Positions 6,133-13,887 of a DNA stretch of 32,296 nt are shown here, one piece after another. This DNA comes from JBPOIS01 sp052034295 (GTDB taxonomy: Bacteria > Pseudomonadota > Gammaproteobacteria > Pseudomonadales > Moraxellaceae). How positions within the stretch are numbered: the stretch's first letter is position 1; every line of letters starts with the position of its first letter. The stretch is from assembly GCA_052034295.1 (NCBI GenBank), contig JBPOIS010000032.1:1-32296 (forward strand). Reading direction: 5' to 3'. Position numbers and translations under genes: made by a program. Below the pieces are notes generated by a model. That model did no database searches. It worked only from the letters and a program-made list of their open reading frames with translations, and was not told the DNA's origin.

Positions 6133-8823
6133 TTATTGAGGTTGAACCTGGATGGCAAAGCGCAAACTGGCGGACTGGCCCGGCAGCAGCGTTCCCACCA
6201 CACCGGCCAGCTCTCCCGTGGTGGCCACCTGGGTCAGGTCCACCGTGCCCTGGGTGACGCTGGGCGCTGGCGGGACCTGCAGGGTGGTGTAGGGGGGCAC
6301 GGTGTCGCGGATGGTGACGTTGGTCAGGGTCTGGCTGCCTTCATTGGTGGCCTGGATCTGGTACACCACACACTGTCCGGGCCGGATGGCCAGTCCGGAC
6401 AGCTGAAAGCTCCCATCGGCCGTCCCATCGCAGCTGGCATCCAGGGCCTGGGTCTTGGTCAGGCGCAGCTCTCCGGCACTCAGGGTGGTCAGGTCGATGT
6501 TGCTGACCGCGGCGGCCGTGAGGCCACCCAGCACGCCCACCGGCGTGGCTACGAGCCGGACACTGCCCTGCAGGCCCAGTGGACTGCCCGGGGGGGCCTG
6601 TACCTTGACCAGCAGGCGGATGGATTCGCCGGGTGACAGGCCAACCGCCCCGTTGGTCACGCCAAGTGCGGCAAGGTCGCTGACCTGTGGGTCGGCAGGG
6701 TCCAGCACGCCGTTGTTGTTGGCATCGTAGTAGACGGTGTGGATCAGGCCATTGGCCTGCGCCGTGTCCAGGCTCACCAGCAGGCTGCCTGCTGTGGCCC
6801 CTTCGGTGAGGGAGCCGGCGTTGGACAGGGTGTGCACATACACCAGGGTGCCACCGGGTGCCACTGTGCCCTGCTGGTCCGTGGTCAGCACCAGTTGACG
6901 GACATTGCCGACATTGACCTGATCCTTGACCGCATCGGTGCTGCCATTGCTGGCTGACCGCACGGCAAACCAGATCGGCTGGCTGGTCTGACCCGTCGGG
7001 GCCTGTACGACGGCACAATAGGCCACACTGCCCCCGGCGGGCACATTGTCGATCCGGCCCATTTCACTGCCCAGGACGCTGCAGTCTGCGGTGCTGCTGG
7101 CAAAAAACCGCACCGTCCAGCCTGTGGGCAGGTCACTGGCGCTGCCCAGGGTGCCGTCCTGATCGGCCAGCAGCAGGTAGCTGTCGGGCTGACTGCCCAG
7201 GTTGGCCACCGTCAGGGGGAACACCGCCCGACCAGCGGCATCGACGATCTTGCTGATCCAGGCGGCACCGCTGTTGTCGATGCCCTGCGGCTGCTTGCCG
7301 CTCTGGTCGCCGTTGTACAGGTCCAGACGATTGCCCACGATGGCACTGAGCTGGTTGCGCACCGGATCGCTGACCCCAGGGGTCAGCGCGGAAGCGGCGG
7401 TAAGGTCTATCTGCAGCGGGGTGTTGGTGCTCTGGCAGCCTGAGCCCACCCGCAGACCCACCCGGATGCGCACCATGGCACCCGCTTCAATGGGGCCGGT
7501 GTCCGGCAGGCCATCACCGTTGCTGTCCGTCAGGGGGGTCAGGCCATCCGGCTGGTACAGGCGCACCTGGGCACAACTGGGCACATTGGTCAGGCTGGTG
7601 CTCAGGTTATAGACGTTCTGGGTGTCGCCGGTGTTCCACACGTAGTTGTCAAACCAGACCTCGGTTCCGGCCTGTGCACTGGCCACGGTGACCAGATTGT
7701 CCGGGCTGCTGCTGGGGTTGCCGTTGTTGCTGGCACTGCTGGCGCTGTTGTTGGTCACCACGGCATAGCTGTGGGTCAGGTTGAACAGCACGGTGTTGGT
7801 GTTGGCGGTCTTGACGGTGGTACTGCCGTCAATCTGCTGATAGCTGGCGGTGTTGGCCAGCTGGTCCTGGGTGGTGGACACCGCGCGGGCCTGAAAGCTG
7901 ATCTGGCCGGTAGACTGGGCCGGCACCGAGGGCAGGATGATGCTCACGGTGGTCTGGCTGCCGGTGGTGCTGGTCTGGTAATCAATCCCCGTATTGCCGG
8001 CGGCTTCCCCGCTGGCTTCGGTCAGGGCACCGCTGCCCTGATTCCAGCGCGCACTGCCGGTGACATAGGCGAGCTGGGTGCCATCCAGCACATCGGTCAG
8101 CACCAGCCGGGTGGTACTGTTGCCGCTGTTGGTGTAGGTCAGCGTATACGTGATGGTGGCGTTGAGTGGTCCGGTGCTTTTGTCCTCGGCCTTGGTCACA
8201 TTCAGCACGCCGGCGCTGGTCACCCGTGTGGTGTCGGTCACGGTCTGGTTCAGGCTGGTGCTGTTGGTGGCGGTGAGGTTCAGGATGGCCTGATCGCTGG
8301 ACACCCGGTTGACCGGAATCAGCCCGGTCACCACCAGCGCCAGCGACTGTCCGGCATCCAGACTGATGGCGTTGCTGGTGCCGAGCAGGTTCAGCGCATC
8401 GTCCGGCAGGCCGTCCTGATTGCGGTCGGCATAGACGGCCACGTTGCTCAGGTCAAACTGGTCGCTGCTGCTCTGGTTCAGGGTCAGGGTGTACTGGTCG
8501 CGCACGTTGCCGGTGTTGGTCAGCAGGTGCGGAAAAATGACCTGCCCGCCGATCAGGCCCAGCTGGCTGACGTTGCTGACCAGCTGAAGCGCGCGCACTT
8601 CGCTGATGCTCAGCTCGACCGGGTTGGAGTTGATGGTCTGGGTGACGCCGCTGGGGTCGACAAAATCGCCGCTGGCCACGTTGGTGATGCGGTCGCCCGC
8701 AGCCAGCAGCCGATAGGGGGCTGCCTGGGCCGGGCTGGTGGTCAACTGCGCCAAGACCAGACAGCCAACCCAGGGAAAAAAGGGCCTGAAGGTGGCGCTG
8801 ACCTTGATCAAGATGGACGTCAT
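6133..8823 (-). CDS. Large exported DUF11-like beta-repeat protein, first of a tandem pair
   Basis: The 896-aa product has a signal peptide (basic residues, hydrophobic core at about 14-31, cleavage after AQA). It then has the same type of Thr/Ser/Asn-rich beta repeats as the gene downstream. Shared landmarks are the N-terminal TNVASGDFVD (NVALGEFVE in the partner), NYVWNTGD, and four calcium-type loops at D133, D433, D700 and D795. A late cysteine pair (DASCDG and GQCVVY) is also present in the partner and may form a disulfide. I chose the ATG at 8823, which has GGAG 11 nt upstream; a TTG ten codons earlier would put charged residues before the signal peptide. No C-terminal anchor or secretion domain is visible. 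First gene of a two-gene operon; function unknown. Confidence 0.85.
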   Translation of the reverse strand: MTSILIKVSATFRPFFPWVGCLVLAQLTTSPAQAAPYRLLAAGDRITNVASGDFVDPSGVTQTINSNPVELSISEVRALQLVSNVSQLGLIGGQVIFPHLLTNTGNVRDQYTLTLNQSSSDQFDLSNVAVYADRNQDGLPDDALNLLGTSNAISLDAGQSLALVVTGLIPVNRVSSDQAILNLTATNSTSLNQTVTDTTRVTSAGVLNVTKAEDKSTGPLNATITYTLTYTNSGNSTTRLVLTDVLDGTQLAYVTGSARWNQGSGALTEASGEAAGNTGIDYQTSTTGSQTTVSIILPSVPAQSTGQISFQARAVSTTQDQLANTASYQQIDGSTTVKTANTNTVLFNLTHSYAVVTNNSASSASNNGNPSSSPDNLVTVASAQAGTEVWFDNYVWNTGDTQNVYNLSTSLTNVPSCAQVRLYQPDGLTPLTDSNGDGLPDTGPIEAGAMVRIRVGLRVGSGCQSTNTPLQIDLTAASALTPGVSDPVRNQLSAIVGNRLDLYNGDQSGKQPQGIDNSGAAWISKIVDAAGRAVFPLTVANLGSQPDSYLLLADQDGTLGSASDLPTGWTVRFFASSTADCSVLGSEMGRIDNVPAGGSVAYCAVVQAPTGQTSQPIWFAVRSASNGSTDAVKDQVNVGNVRQLVLTTDQQGTVAPGGTLVYVHTLSNAGSLTEGATAGSLLVSLDTAQANGLIHTVYYDANNNGVLDPADPQVSDLAALGVTNGAVGLSPGESIRLLVKVQAPPGSPLGLQGSVRLVATPVGVLGGLTAAAVSNIDLTTLSAGELRLTKTQALDASCDGTADGSFQLSGLAIRPGQCVVYQIQATNEGSQTLTNVTIRDTVPPYTTLQVPPAPSVTQGTVDLTQVATTGELAGVVGTLLPGQSASLRFAIQVQPQ

Positions 8824-9143
8824 GGTTGATCTTGCTCCGTCTCTCCAGTCCAATCATCTGAAAACCGGGGCCCGTCCTGTGTCACGCCCCTGGGGCCGGC
8901 TCCGCGGACCACATGACAGCACTGTGCCGCCAGGACCCTGGGCAGGCCATGTGGCAGGTCCCAAAAAGCCAGACCTGCAAATGACATCATGGCCACATTA
9001 TGGGCAAGATCGCAGCCCCGAGCGGTATTTTTTCTGGACAGGCGGTAGGAATTGACGATTTGGCTGTGTCATCATGCAGCCGCCACCGCTGCCCCCTGCT
9101 GCGGGCTGGCCCCTTTGGTTCTTTACCGGATTTTGTTTGCCAA
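8824..9143. other. Divergent intergenic region between the exported-protein operon and rph
   Basis: These 320 bases contain no gene I can support. They hold two inverted repeats: GCAGGTC (8954-8960) with GACCTGC (8972-8978), and CCACATG (8909-8915) with CATGTGG (8948-8954). Transcribed leftwards they would fold in the 5' leader of the exported-protein operon. A TTGACG at 9052-9057 is a possible -35 for rph, but no good -10 follows it at the right distance. Promoters must lie here for both directions; I cannot place them with confidence. Confidence 0.6.
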
Positions 9144-9860
9144 ATGCGTATCGATCAGCGCCTTTTTGACCAGTTGCGTCCTGTGACCCTGACCCGCCAG
9201 TACACCCGCTATGCCGAAGGCTCGGTGCTGGTGAGCTTTGGCCACACCCAGGTGCTGTGCACGGCCAGCATTGAGTCGGGTGTGCCGCGTTTTCTGAAGG
9301 GCACCGGGCAGGGCTGGGTGACTGCAGAATATGGCATGCTGCCGCGTGCCACCCACACCCGGGGCGACCGCGAAGCCGCCCGGGGCAAGCAATCCGGCCG
9401 CACCCAGGAAATCCAGCGCCTGATTGGCCGCAGCCTGCGGCAGATGGTGGACCTGAAAAAAATGGGCGAAAACACCATCACCATCGATTGCGACGTGATC
9501 CAGGCCGATGGCGGTACCCGCACCGCAGCCATCACCGGGGGGGCCGTGGCGCTGGTGGATGCACTCGGGGTGCTGATGAAAAACCGCAAGCTGAGCGCCG
9601 ACCCGCTCAAACAGCTGGTGGCCGCGGTCTCGGTGGGCATGTACAAGGGCGACGCGCTGCTGGACCTGTGCTATGAAGAAGATTCCGCCTGCGAAACCGA
9701 CCTGAACGTGGTGATGACCCAGGGCGGTGAATTCATCGAAATCCAGGGCACCGCCGAGGGCCGGCCCTTCACACGCGCCCAGTGTGACCAGATGATGCTG
9801 CTGGCCGAGGCGGGCATCCGCCAGCTGGTGGAGGCCCAGAAAACTGCGCTGGGCTGGTGA
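9144..9860 (+). CDS. rph: Ribonuclease PH
   Basis: The 238-aa product has the same length as E. coli RNase PH. It contains the family signatures FLKGTGQGWVTAEYGMLPRAT and REAARGKQSGRTQEIQRLIG (phosphate-binding region), then the IDCDVIQADGGTRTA block. RNase PH is a phosphorolytic 3'-5' exoribonuclease that trims tRNA and other RNA 3' ends in the cytoplasm, acting as a ring-shaped oligomer. The start at ATG 9144 gives the canonical MRIDQR-type N-terminus; the frame is open further upstream but that part has no similarity. It is a single-gene unit ending at a shared terminator with nadC. Confidence 0.97.
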   Translation: MRIDQRLFDQLRPVTLTRQYTRYAEGSVLVSFGHTQVLCTASIESGVPRFLKGTGQGWVTAEYGMLPRATHTRGDREAARGKQSGRTQEIQRLIGRSLRQMVDLKKMGENTITIDCDVIQADGGTRTAAITGGAVALVDALGVLMKNRKLSADPLKQLVAAVSVGMYKGDALLDLCYEEDSACETDLNVVMTQGGEFIEIQGTAEGRPFTRAQCDQMMLLAEAGIRQLVEAQKTALGW

Positions 9861-9884
9861 ATCATCAGGCGTTTTCTGTACATG

Positions 9885-9911
9885 AAAAAAAGGGCCGTCT
9901 GGCCCTTTTTT
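9885..9911. terminator. Bidirectional terminator between rph and nadC
   Basis: The stem AGGGCC (9891-9896) pairs with GGCCCT (9901-9906) around a 4-nt loop, with A7 on the left and T6 on the right. It sits between the two convergent stops and can serve both genes. The stem core is the same as that of the terminator after desT. Confidence 0.88.
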
Positions 9912-9926
9912 AATCGCTGCAGCGCT

Positions 9927-10766
9927 TCAGACAAAGCGCATCGACAGGTCAATGGCCCGAACGTCCTTGGTCAGTGCGCCCATGGAGATGTAATCCACCC
10001 CGGTCTCGGCCACCTGACGCAGGTTGGCGGCGGTGATGTTGCCGGAGGCTTCCAGCTTGCAGCGGCCAGCCACCTGCTGTACGGCGGTGCGCATGTCGGC
10101 GTTGCTGAAATTGTCCAGCATGACGATGTCGGCACCCGCCTGCAGGGCCTGATGCAGCTCATCAAAGCTTTCGACCTCGACTTCGACTGGCTTGCCCGGC
10201 GCAATCCGGTGGGCCTGTGCAACCGCTGCCCCGATGCTGCCTGCTGCCATGATGTGGTTTTCCTTGATCAAAAACGCATCAAACAGCCCCAGCCGATGGT
10301 TCTGCCCCCCGCCGACGGCGACGGCATATTTCTGGGCGATGCGCAGGCCGGGCAGGGTCTTGCGGGTGTCCAGCAGGCGGGTGTGCAGGCCGTCCAGCTG
10401 CTGGACCAGCGCCTGTACGGCAGTCGCCACACCCGACAGGGTCTGGATGAAATTCAGGGCGGCGCGTTCGCCGGTCAGCAGGCTGCGCGCCGGGCCAGAC
10501 AGTTCCAGAAACACCGCATTGGCCTCCAGACGCTGACCTTCTTCGGCCAGCCAGTGCAGGGTCACGGCCGGGTCCAGCAGGGCAAACAGGGCATCCACCC
10601 AGGGACGGCCCGCCAGCACCATCGATTCACGGGTGAGCACGCGGGCATGGCCCTGCTGGTCAACCGGAATCAGCTGGGCCGTCAGGTCCAGCGGGCCCAC
10701 ATCTTCCGCCAGTGCCTGACGGACATTGTTGTCGATGGCAGCCTGCAGCAGGGAGGCGTCAATCAT
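9927..10766 (-). CDS. nadC: Nicotinate-nucleotide pyrophosphorylase (quinolinate phosphoribosyltransferase)
   Basis: This 279-aa enzyme converts quinolinate and PRPP to nicotinate mononucleotide in de novo NAD synthesis. Family landmarks are EDVGPLDLTA near the N-terminus, DTRKT at 133-137 (substrate-binding Arg/Lys), GGGQNHR at 152-158, LIKENH at 166-171, EVEVES and a C-terminal LEASGNI. The ATG at 10766 is preferred over the GTG three codons upstream. It is divergent from the DUF1631 gene, an arrangement I recall also from Pseudomonas. Confidence 0.97.
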   Translation of the reverse strand: MIDASLLQAAIDNNVRQALAEDVGPLDLTAQLIPVDQQGHARVLTRESMVLAGRPWVDALFALLDPAVTLHWLAEEGQRLEANAVFLELSGPARSLLTGERAALNFIQTLSGVATAVQALVQQLDGLHTRLLDTRKTLPGLRIAQKYAVAVGGGQNHRLGLFDAFLIKENHIMAAGSIGAAVAQAHRIAPGKPVEVEVESFDELHQALQAGADIVMLDNFSNADMRTAVQQVAGRCKLEASGNITAANLRQVAETGVDYISMGALTKDVRAIDLSMRFV

Positions 10767-10910
10767 GAAGCACACTCTCAGTCAAAAAAAACAGTCCGTG
10801 CCCGGGGCGGATACGGCACAGCCAAAAAGTTTTCTGCCCTGGTCGCTGTGGACACGTGGCATCCTCGCGGACTGGGCGATATAGTGTAGGCTACAGGAAA
10901 AGCCGATATT

Positions 10911-13268
10911 GTGCATGATGCCATGATGAGTCCCAGCCGATTCTCAAACCAGCCCAACCTCCCCCAGAAACTGGTGGATCAACTGCGTGCCGAGCTTGAG
11001 GCCATTTTTGACCAGACCCTGAACGCGTTCATGTCCGCCCTGCCCGGCCAGCTGATGGAGCGTGCCGAAGGACAGCCCCCAGCCGCCCAGCAGCATTATC
11101 TGGACATCATTGCCGGGATGCGCCGCAGCCGACAGGACATCCTCAATCAGGTGTCGCCGGCCATGGATGCAGTGTTTTCAGCGTTCCTGATGCTGGATAA
11201 AAAAGACGAGGCTGACCCGCCGCGCGGGGGGCTGGATCTGATGTCGCTGAGTCTGGTGGACTCCTCGGACATGGAGGTCCAGGTCAGTCTGGATACCCTG
11301 TCCACCCGGCTGTCCACCCGCATGGAGCCGGTGGTGACTGACGCTTTCCAGCGCCTGCAGGCGGTGATGCCCGGCCTGCAGGAAATGGGCCAGTTGCCGT
11401 TTCACCCCAAAGCACTGATGCAGGCCATGCTGGACAGCTTTGCGGTGCTGCAGCTGGACGCCCAGCAAAAACGCATTCTGGTGGAGCTGTTTGCGCCGCT
11501 GATTGCCGTGTCACAGCTGCGCGACCTGATCGAGCCCGCGCTGGAAGCCACCGGCGTCCCCGAGCTGGACCGCACCATTCGCAATGACGGCGGCGGGGCA
11601 GCCCGCACGGAAGCCAAGCCGGATCTGGCCGACGTGCTGCGCGACATCCGCGACATGGGCCAGCGCGGCGGCGGCACTGGGGGCGCAGGCAGCAGCAGTG
11701 CGGAGGGCGAGGCGCAGCTGGATGACAAGGGCGTGCCGATCCTGCACCGCGCCCCCGGTGGTGGTCTGGTGGTCGAGCCCGAGCTGCTGATGCGTCAGGC
11801 CGAGCACTTTGCCCAGATCAGCCGCAGTGTGGCCGCCGTGCCGCTGACCCCGGCCAATGTCAGTCCGCTGGCGATGGAGCAGGTGATTGCCACGCCGGTG
11901 CTGACCACGCTGCTGACCCGCCTGCAGGAGCTGCAGCCGCGCACCCATGTGGATGTGGACCCGACTGCGCCCAGCGTCAGCGAAGTGCGTGACAGCATCC
12001 GCCAGCAGCTCAAGAGCGATGATGACACCGTCGAGGTGATCAGCAAAAAGGACACCGACGTCATCAACCTGCTGTCGATGATGTTTGATTTCATCCTTGA
12101 CGATGATGACCTGCCCACGGCCATGAAGGCGCTGCTGGGGCGGCTGCAGATCCCGATGCTCAAGGTCGCGATTCTGGATGACAAGTTTTTCAAGACCGAA
12201 GACCATCCGGCCCGCCGCCTGCTCAACTCGCTGGCCAAGGCTGGGGTGGGCTGGGACGAAAACGCCAAGTCCAGCGACCAGCTGTACAAAAAGCTTGAGG
12301 AAACGGTGTTCACCATCCTCAATGAATTTGAAAGTGACATCGGTCTGTTTGACCGGCTGCTGGTGGATTTTGAAGGATTCTATTCCGAGCAGCAAAGCCG
12401 GGTGGCGGTGGTCGATGAGCGCACCCGCGAAGCGGAAGAAAACCGCGCCCGTGCCGAACTGGCCCGCACCATCGTCCAGCAGACCCTGAACAAGCGCCTG
12501 AATGGCCGCAAGCTGCCGTTTGCGGTGGTGCGCATCCTCCAGGAGGGCTGGCGCCATGTGCTGTATCTGGCCTGCCTGAAGGAAGGCACCGATTCCGAGA
12601 GCTGGCGGCAGGCGGTCAAGGTGGTCGATGCGCTGGTCTGGTCGGTGCTGCCCCCCGAGGGCGATGCCCAGTGGATCGACCGGCTGCGCAACATCTCCCC
12701 CAAGCTGGTCAACAGCCTGCGCAAGGGTCTGGCGTCCGTGCACTTTGATGCCCTGCAGACCGAGAGCCTGCTGCAGGAAATCAGCACCGTCCACAAGGAA
12801 ATCATCGAAGGCTTCGAGATGCCACTGGTCGAGGTGCTCGACCCCGAAGAAGCGCAGAAACAGCCGGATTTCAATGGGACACCGGTGGATGATGCGCTGC
12901 GCCACACCAACCCGTCGATGATGACCGGGGTGGTGCTGCCCAAGGCCGAGCCCGAGCCGCTGTACAGCGGCGACACCCTGCCGGAGACCGATCCGCATGT
13001 GCAGATGGTGCGGCAGATCACCATTGGCACCTGGATTGAATTCATCCATGCCGAGCGCCGGGATCGCCACAAGCTGGTGGCACGGATCCGCACCAGTGAA
13101 AAACTGATTTTTGCCAACCGGCGCGGCATCAAGGTGGCGGAAATGTCGCAGATGCAGCTGGCGGTGGATTTCAGTCAGGGCCGTGCCCGCATCGTCGATG
13201 AGCAGCCGCAGATCATTGACCGGGCGCTGCAGTCGGTGGTGGGCGAGCTGAGGCAGCTCAATGCCTGA
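10911..13268 (+). CDS. DUF1631 family protein of unknown function
   Basis: The 785-aa product fits the DUF1631 family in length and layout. It has a helical N-terminal half with MSLSLVDSSDMEVQVSLDTL near residue 108. A Gly/Ser-rich linker lies at about 247-267. A helical acidic middle follows, and the C-terminal segment from about residue 703 (GTWIEFIH...KLVARI...LIFANRRG) looks like a PilZ-type beta barrel. No signal peptide or membrane segment is seen, so it is probably cytoplasmic. The start is uncertain: I give the GTG at 10911, which has AGGAA 11 nt upstream; ATGs follow at 10923 and 10926. It overlaps ampD by 8 nt, so the two are translationally coupled. Biochemical role unknown. Confidence 0.85.
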   Translation: MHDAMMSPSRFSNQPNLPQKLVDQLRAELEAIFDQTLNAFMSALPGQLMERAEGQPPAAQQHYLDIIAGMRRSRQDILNQVSPAMDAVFSAFLMLDKKDEADPPRGGLDLMSLSLVDSSDMEVQVSLDTLSTRLSTRMEPVVTDAFQRLQAVMPGLQEMGQLPFHPKALMQAMLDSFAVLQLDAQQKRILVELFAPLIAVSQLRDLIEPALEATGVPELDRTIRNDGGGAARTEAKPDLADVLRDIRDMGQRGGGTGGAGSSSAEGEAQLDDKGVPILHRAPGGGLVVEPELLMRQAEHFAQISRSVAAVPLTPANVSPLAMEQVIATPVLTTLLTRLQELQPRTHVDVDPTAPSVSEVRDSIRQQLKSDDDTVEVISKKDTDVINLLSMMFDFILDDDDLPTAMKALLGRLQIPMLKVAILDDKFFKTEDHPARRLLNSLAKAGVGWDENAKSSDQLYKKLEETVFTILNEFESDIGLFDRLLVDFEGFYSEQQSRVAVVDERTREAEENRARAELARTIVQQTLNKRLNGRKLPFAVVRILQEGWRHVLYLACLKEGTDSESWRQAVKVVDALVWSVLPPEGDAQWIDRLRNISPKLVNSLRKGLASVHFDALQTESLLQEISTVHKEIIEGFEMPLVEVLDPEEAQKQPDFNGTPVDDALRHTNPSMMTGVVLPKAEPEPLYSGDTLPETDPHVQMVRQITIGTWIEFIHAERRDRHKLVARIRTSEKLIFANRRGIKVAEMSQMQLAVDFSQGRARIVDEQPQIIDRALQSVVGELRQLNA

Positions 13269-13845
13269 GCCGTGCTGTTCGGTGGACCGTCAGGGCTGGT
13301 TGCAGCCGGGTGAAGGCGTGCAGCACTGTCCTTCCCCGAATTTCAATGCCCGGCCAGCCAACCCCGACATCCGCCTGATCGTGCTGCACAACATCAGCCT
13401 GCCGCCGGGGCAGTTCGGCACCGGACAGGTGCAGGCGTTTTTCCAGAATCGTCTGGACCCGGCGGCACACCCGTATTTTCAGACCATTGCTGACCTGAAG
13501 GTCTCCGCCCATGTGCTGATTGAGCGTAGCGGTCAGATCATCCAGTTTGTGTCGTTCAATGACCGGGCCTGGCATGCGGGACGCTCCCGCTATCTGGGGG
13601 TGCCGGAGTGTAATGACTACTCGATCGGCATCGAGCTGGAAGGCAGCGATGACCAGCCCTACAGCGGGGCCCAGTATGCTGCGCTGACGCCCCTGCTGGT
13701 GGCACTGCACCGCGCCTATCCGCACACCCGCCGCCATCTGGCTGGACACTCGGACATCGCGCCGGGGCGCAAGACCGATCCGGGCCCACACCTGGACTGG
13801 TCAGCAATTCGCCGGGACATTGCGGTACGGATGGCCAATTTCTAG
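13261..13845 (+). CDS. ampD: 1,6-anhydro-N-acetylmuramyl-L-alanine amidase
   Basis: The 194-aa amidase cleaves the peptide from anhydro-muropeptides in the cytoplasm during peptidoglycan recycling. Where AmpR-AmpC exists, its loss induces beta-lactamase. Zinc ligands are recognisable as H43 (VLHNIS), H163 (GHSDIAPGRKTDPGP) and D173. The putative catalytic E125 and K171 are also in place. No signal peptide is seen, which favours the cytoplasmic AmpD type over AmiD. The ATG at 13261 overlaps the end of the DUF1631 gene by 8 nt. murJ follows closely on the same strand. No ampE or ampC lies in the window. Confidence 0.95.
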   Translation: MPEPCCSVDRQGWLQPGEGVQHCPSPNFNARPANPDIRLIVLHNISLPPGQFGTGQVQAFFQNRLDPAAHPYFQTIADLKVSAHVLIERSGQIIQFVSFNDRAWHAGRSRYLGVPECNDYSIGIELEGSDDQPYSGAQYAALTPLLVALHRAYPHTRRHLAGHSDIAPGRKTDPGPHLDWSAIRRDIAVRMANF

Positions 13846-13887
13846 TCAAGCCTGCAGCGGCACCGTACAATGGCGGTTTTGCTGTGG

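Noticed and set aside
7771..8829. A 352-codon Gly-rich open frame opposite the first exported-protein gene.
   Set aside because: Its glycine richness comes from the complement of Thr/Ser codons; no start signal or domain.
9052..9080. TTGACG as the -35 of an rph promoter.
   Set aside because: No acceptable -10 follows at 15-19 nt, so I did not list it as a promoter.
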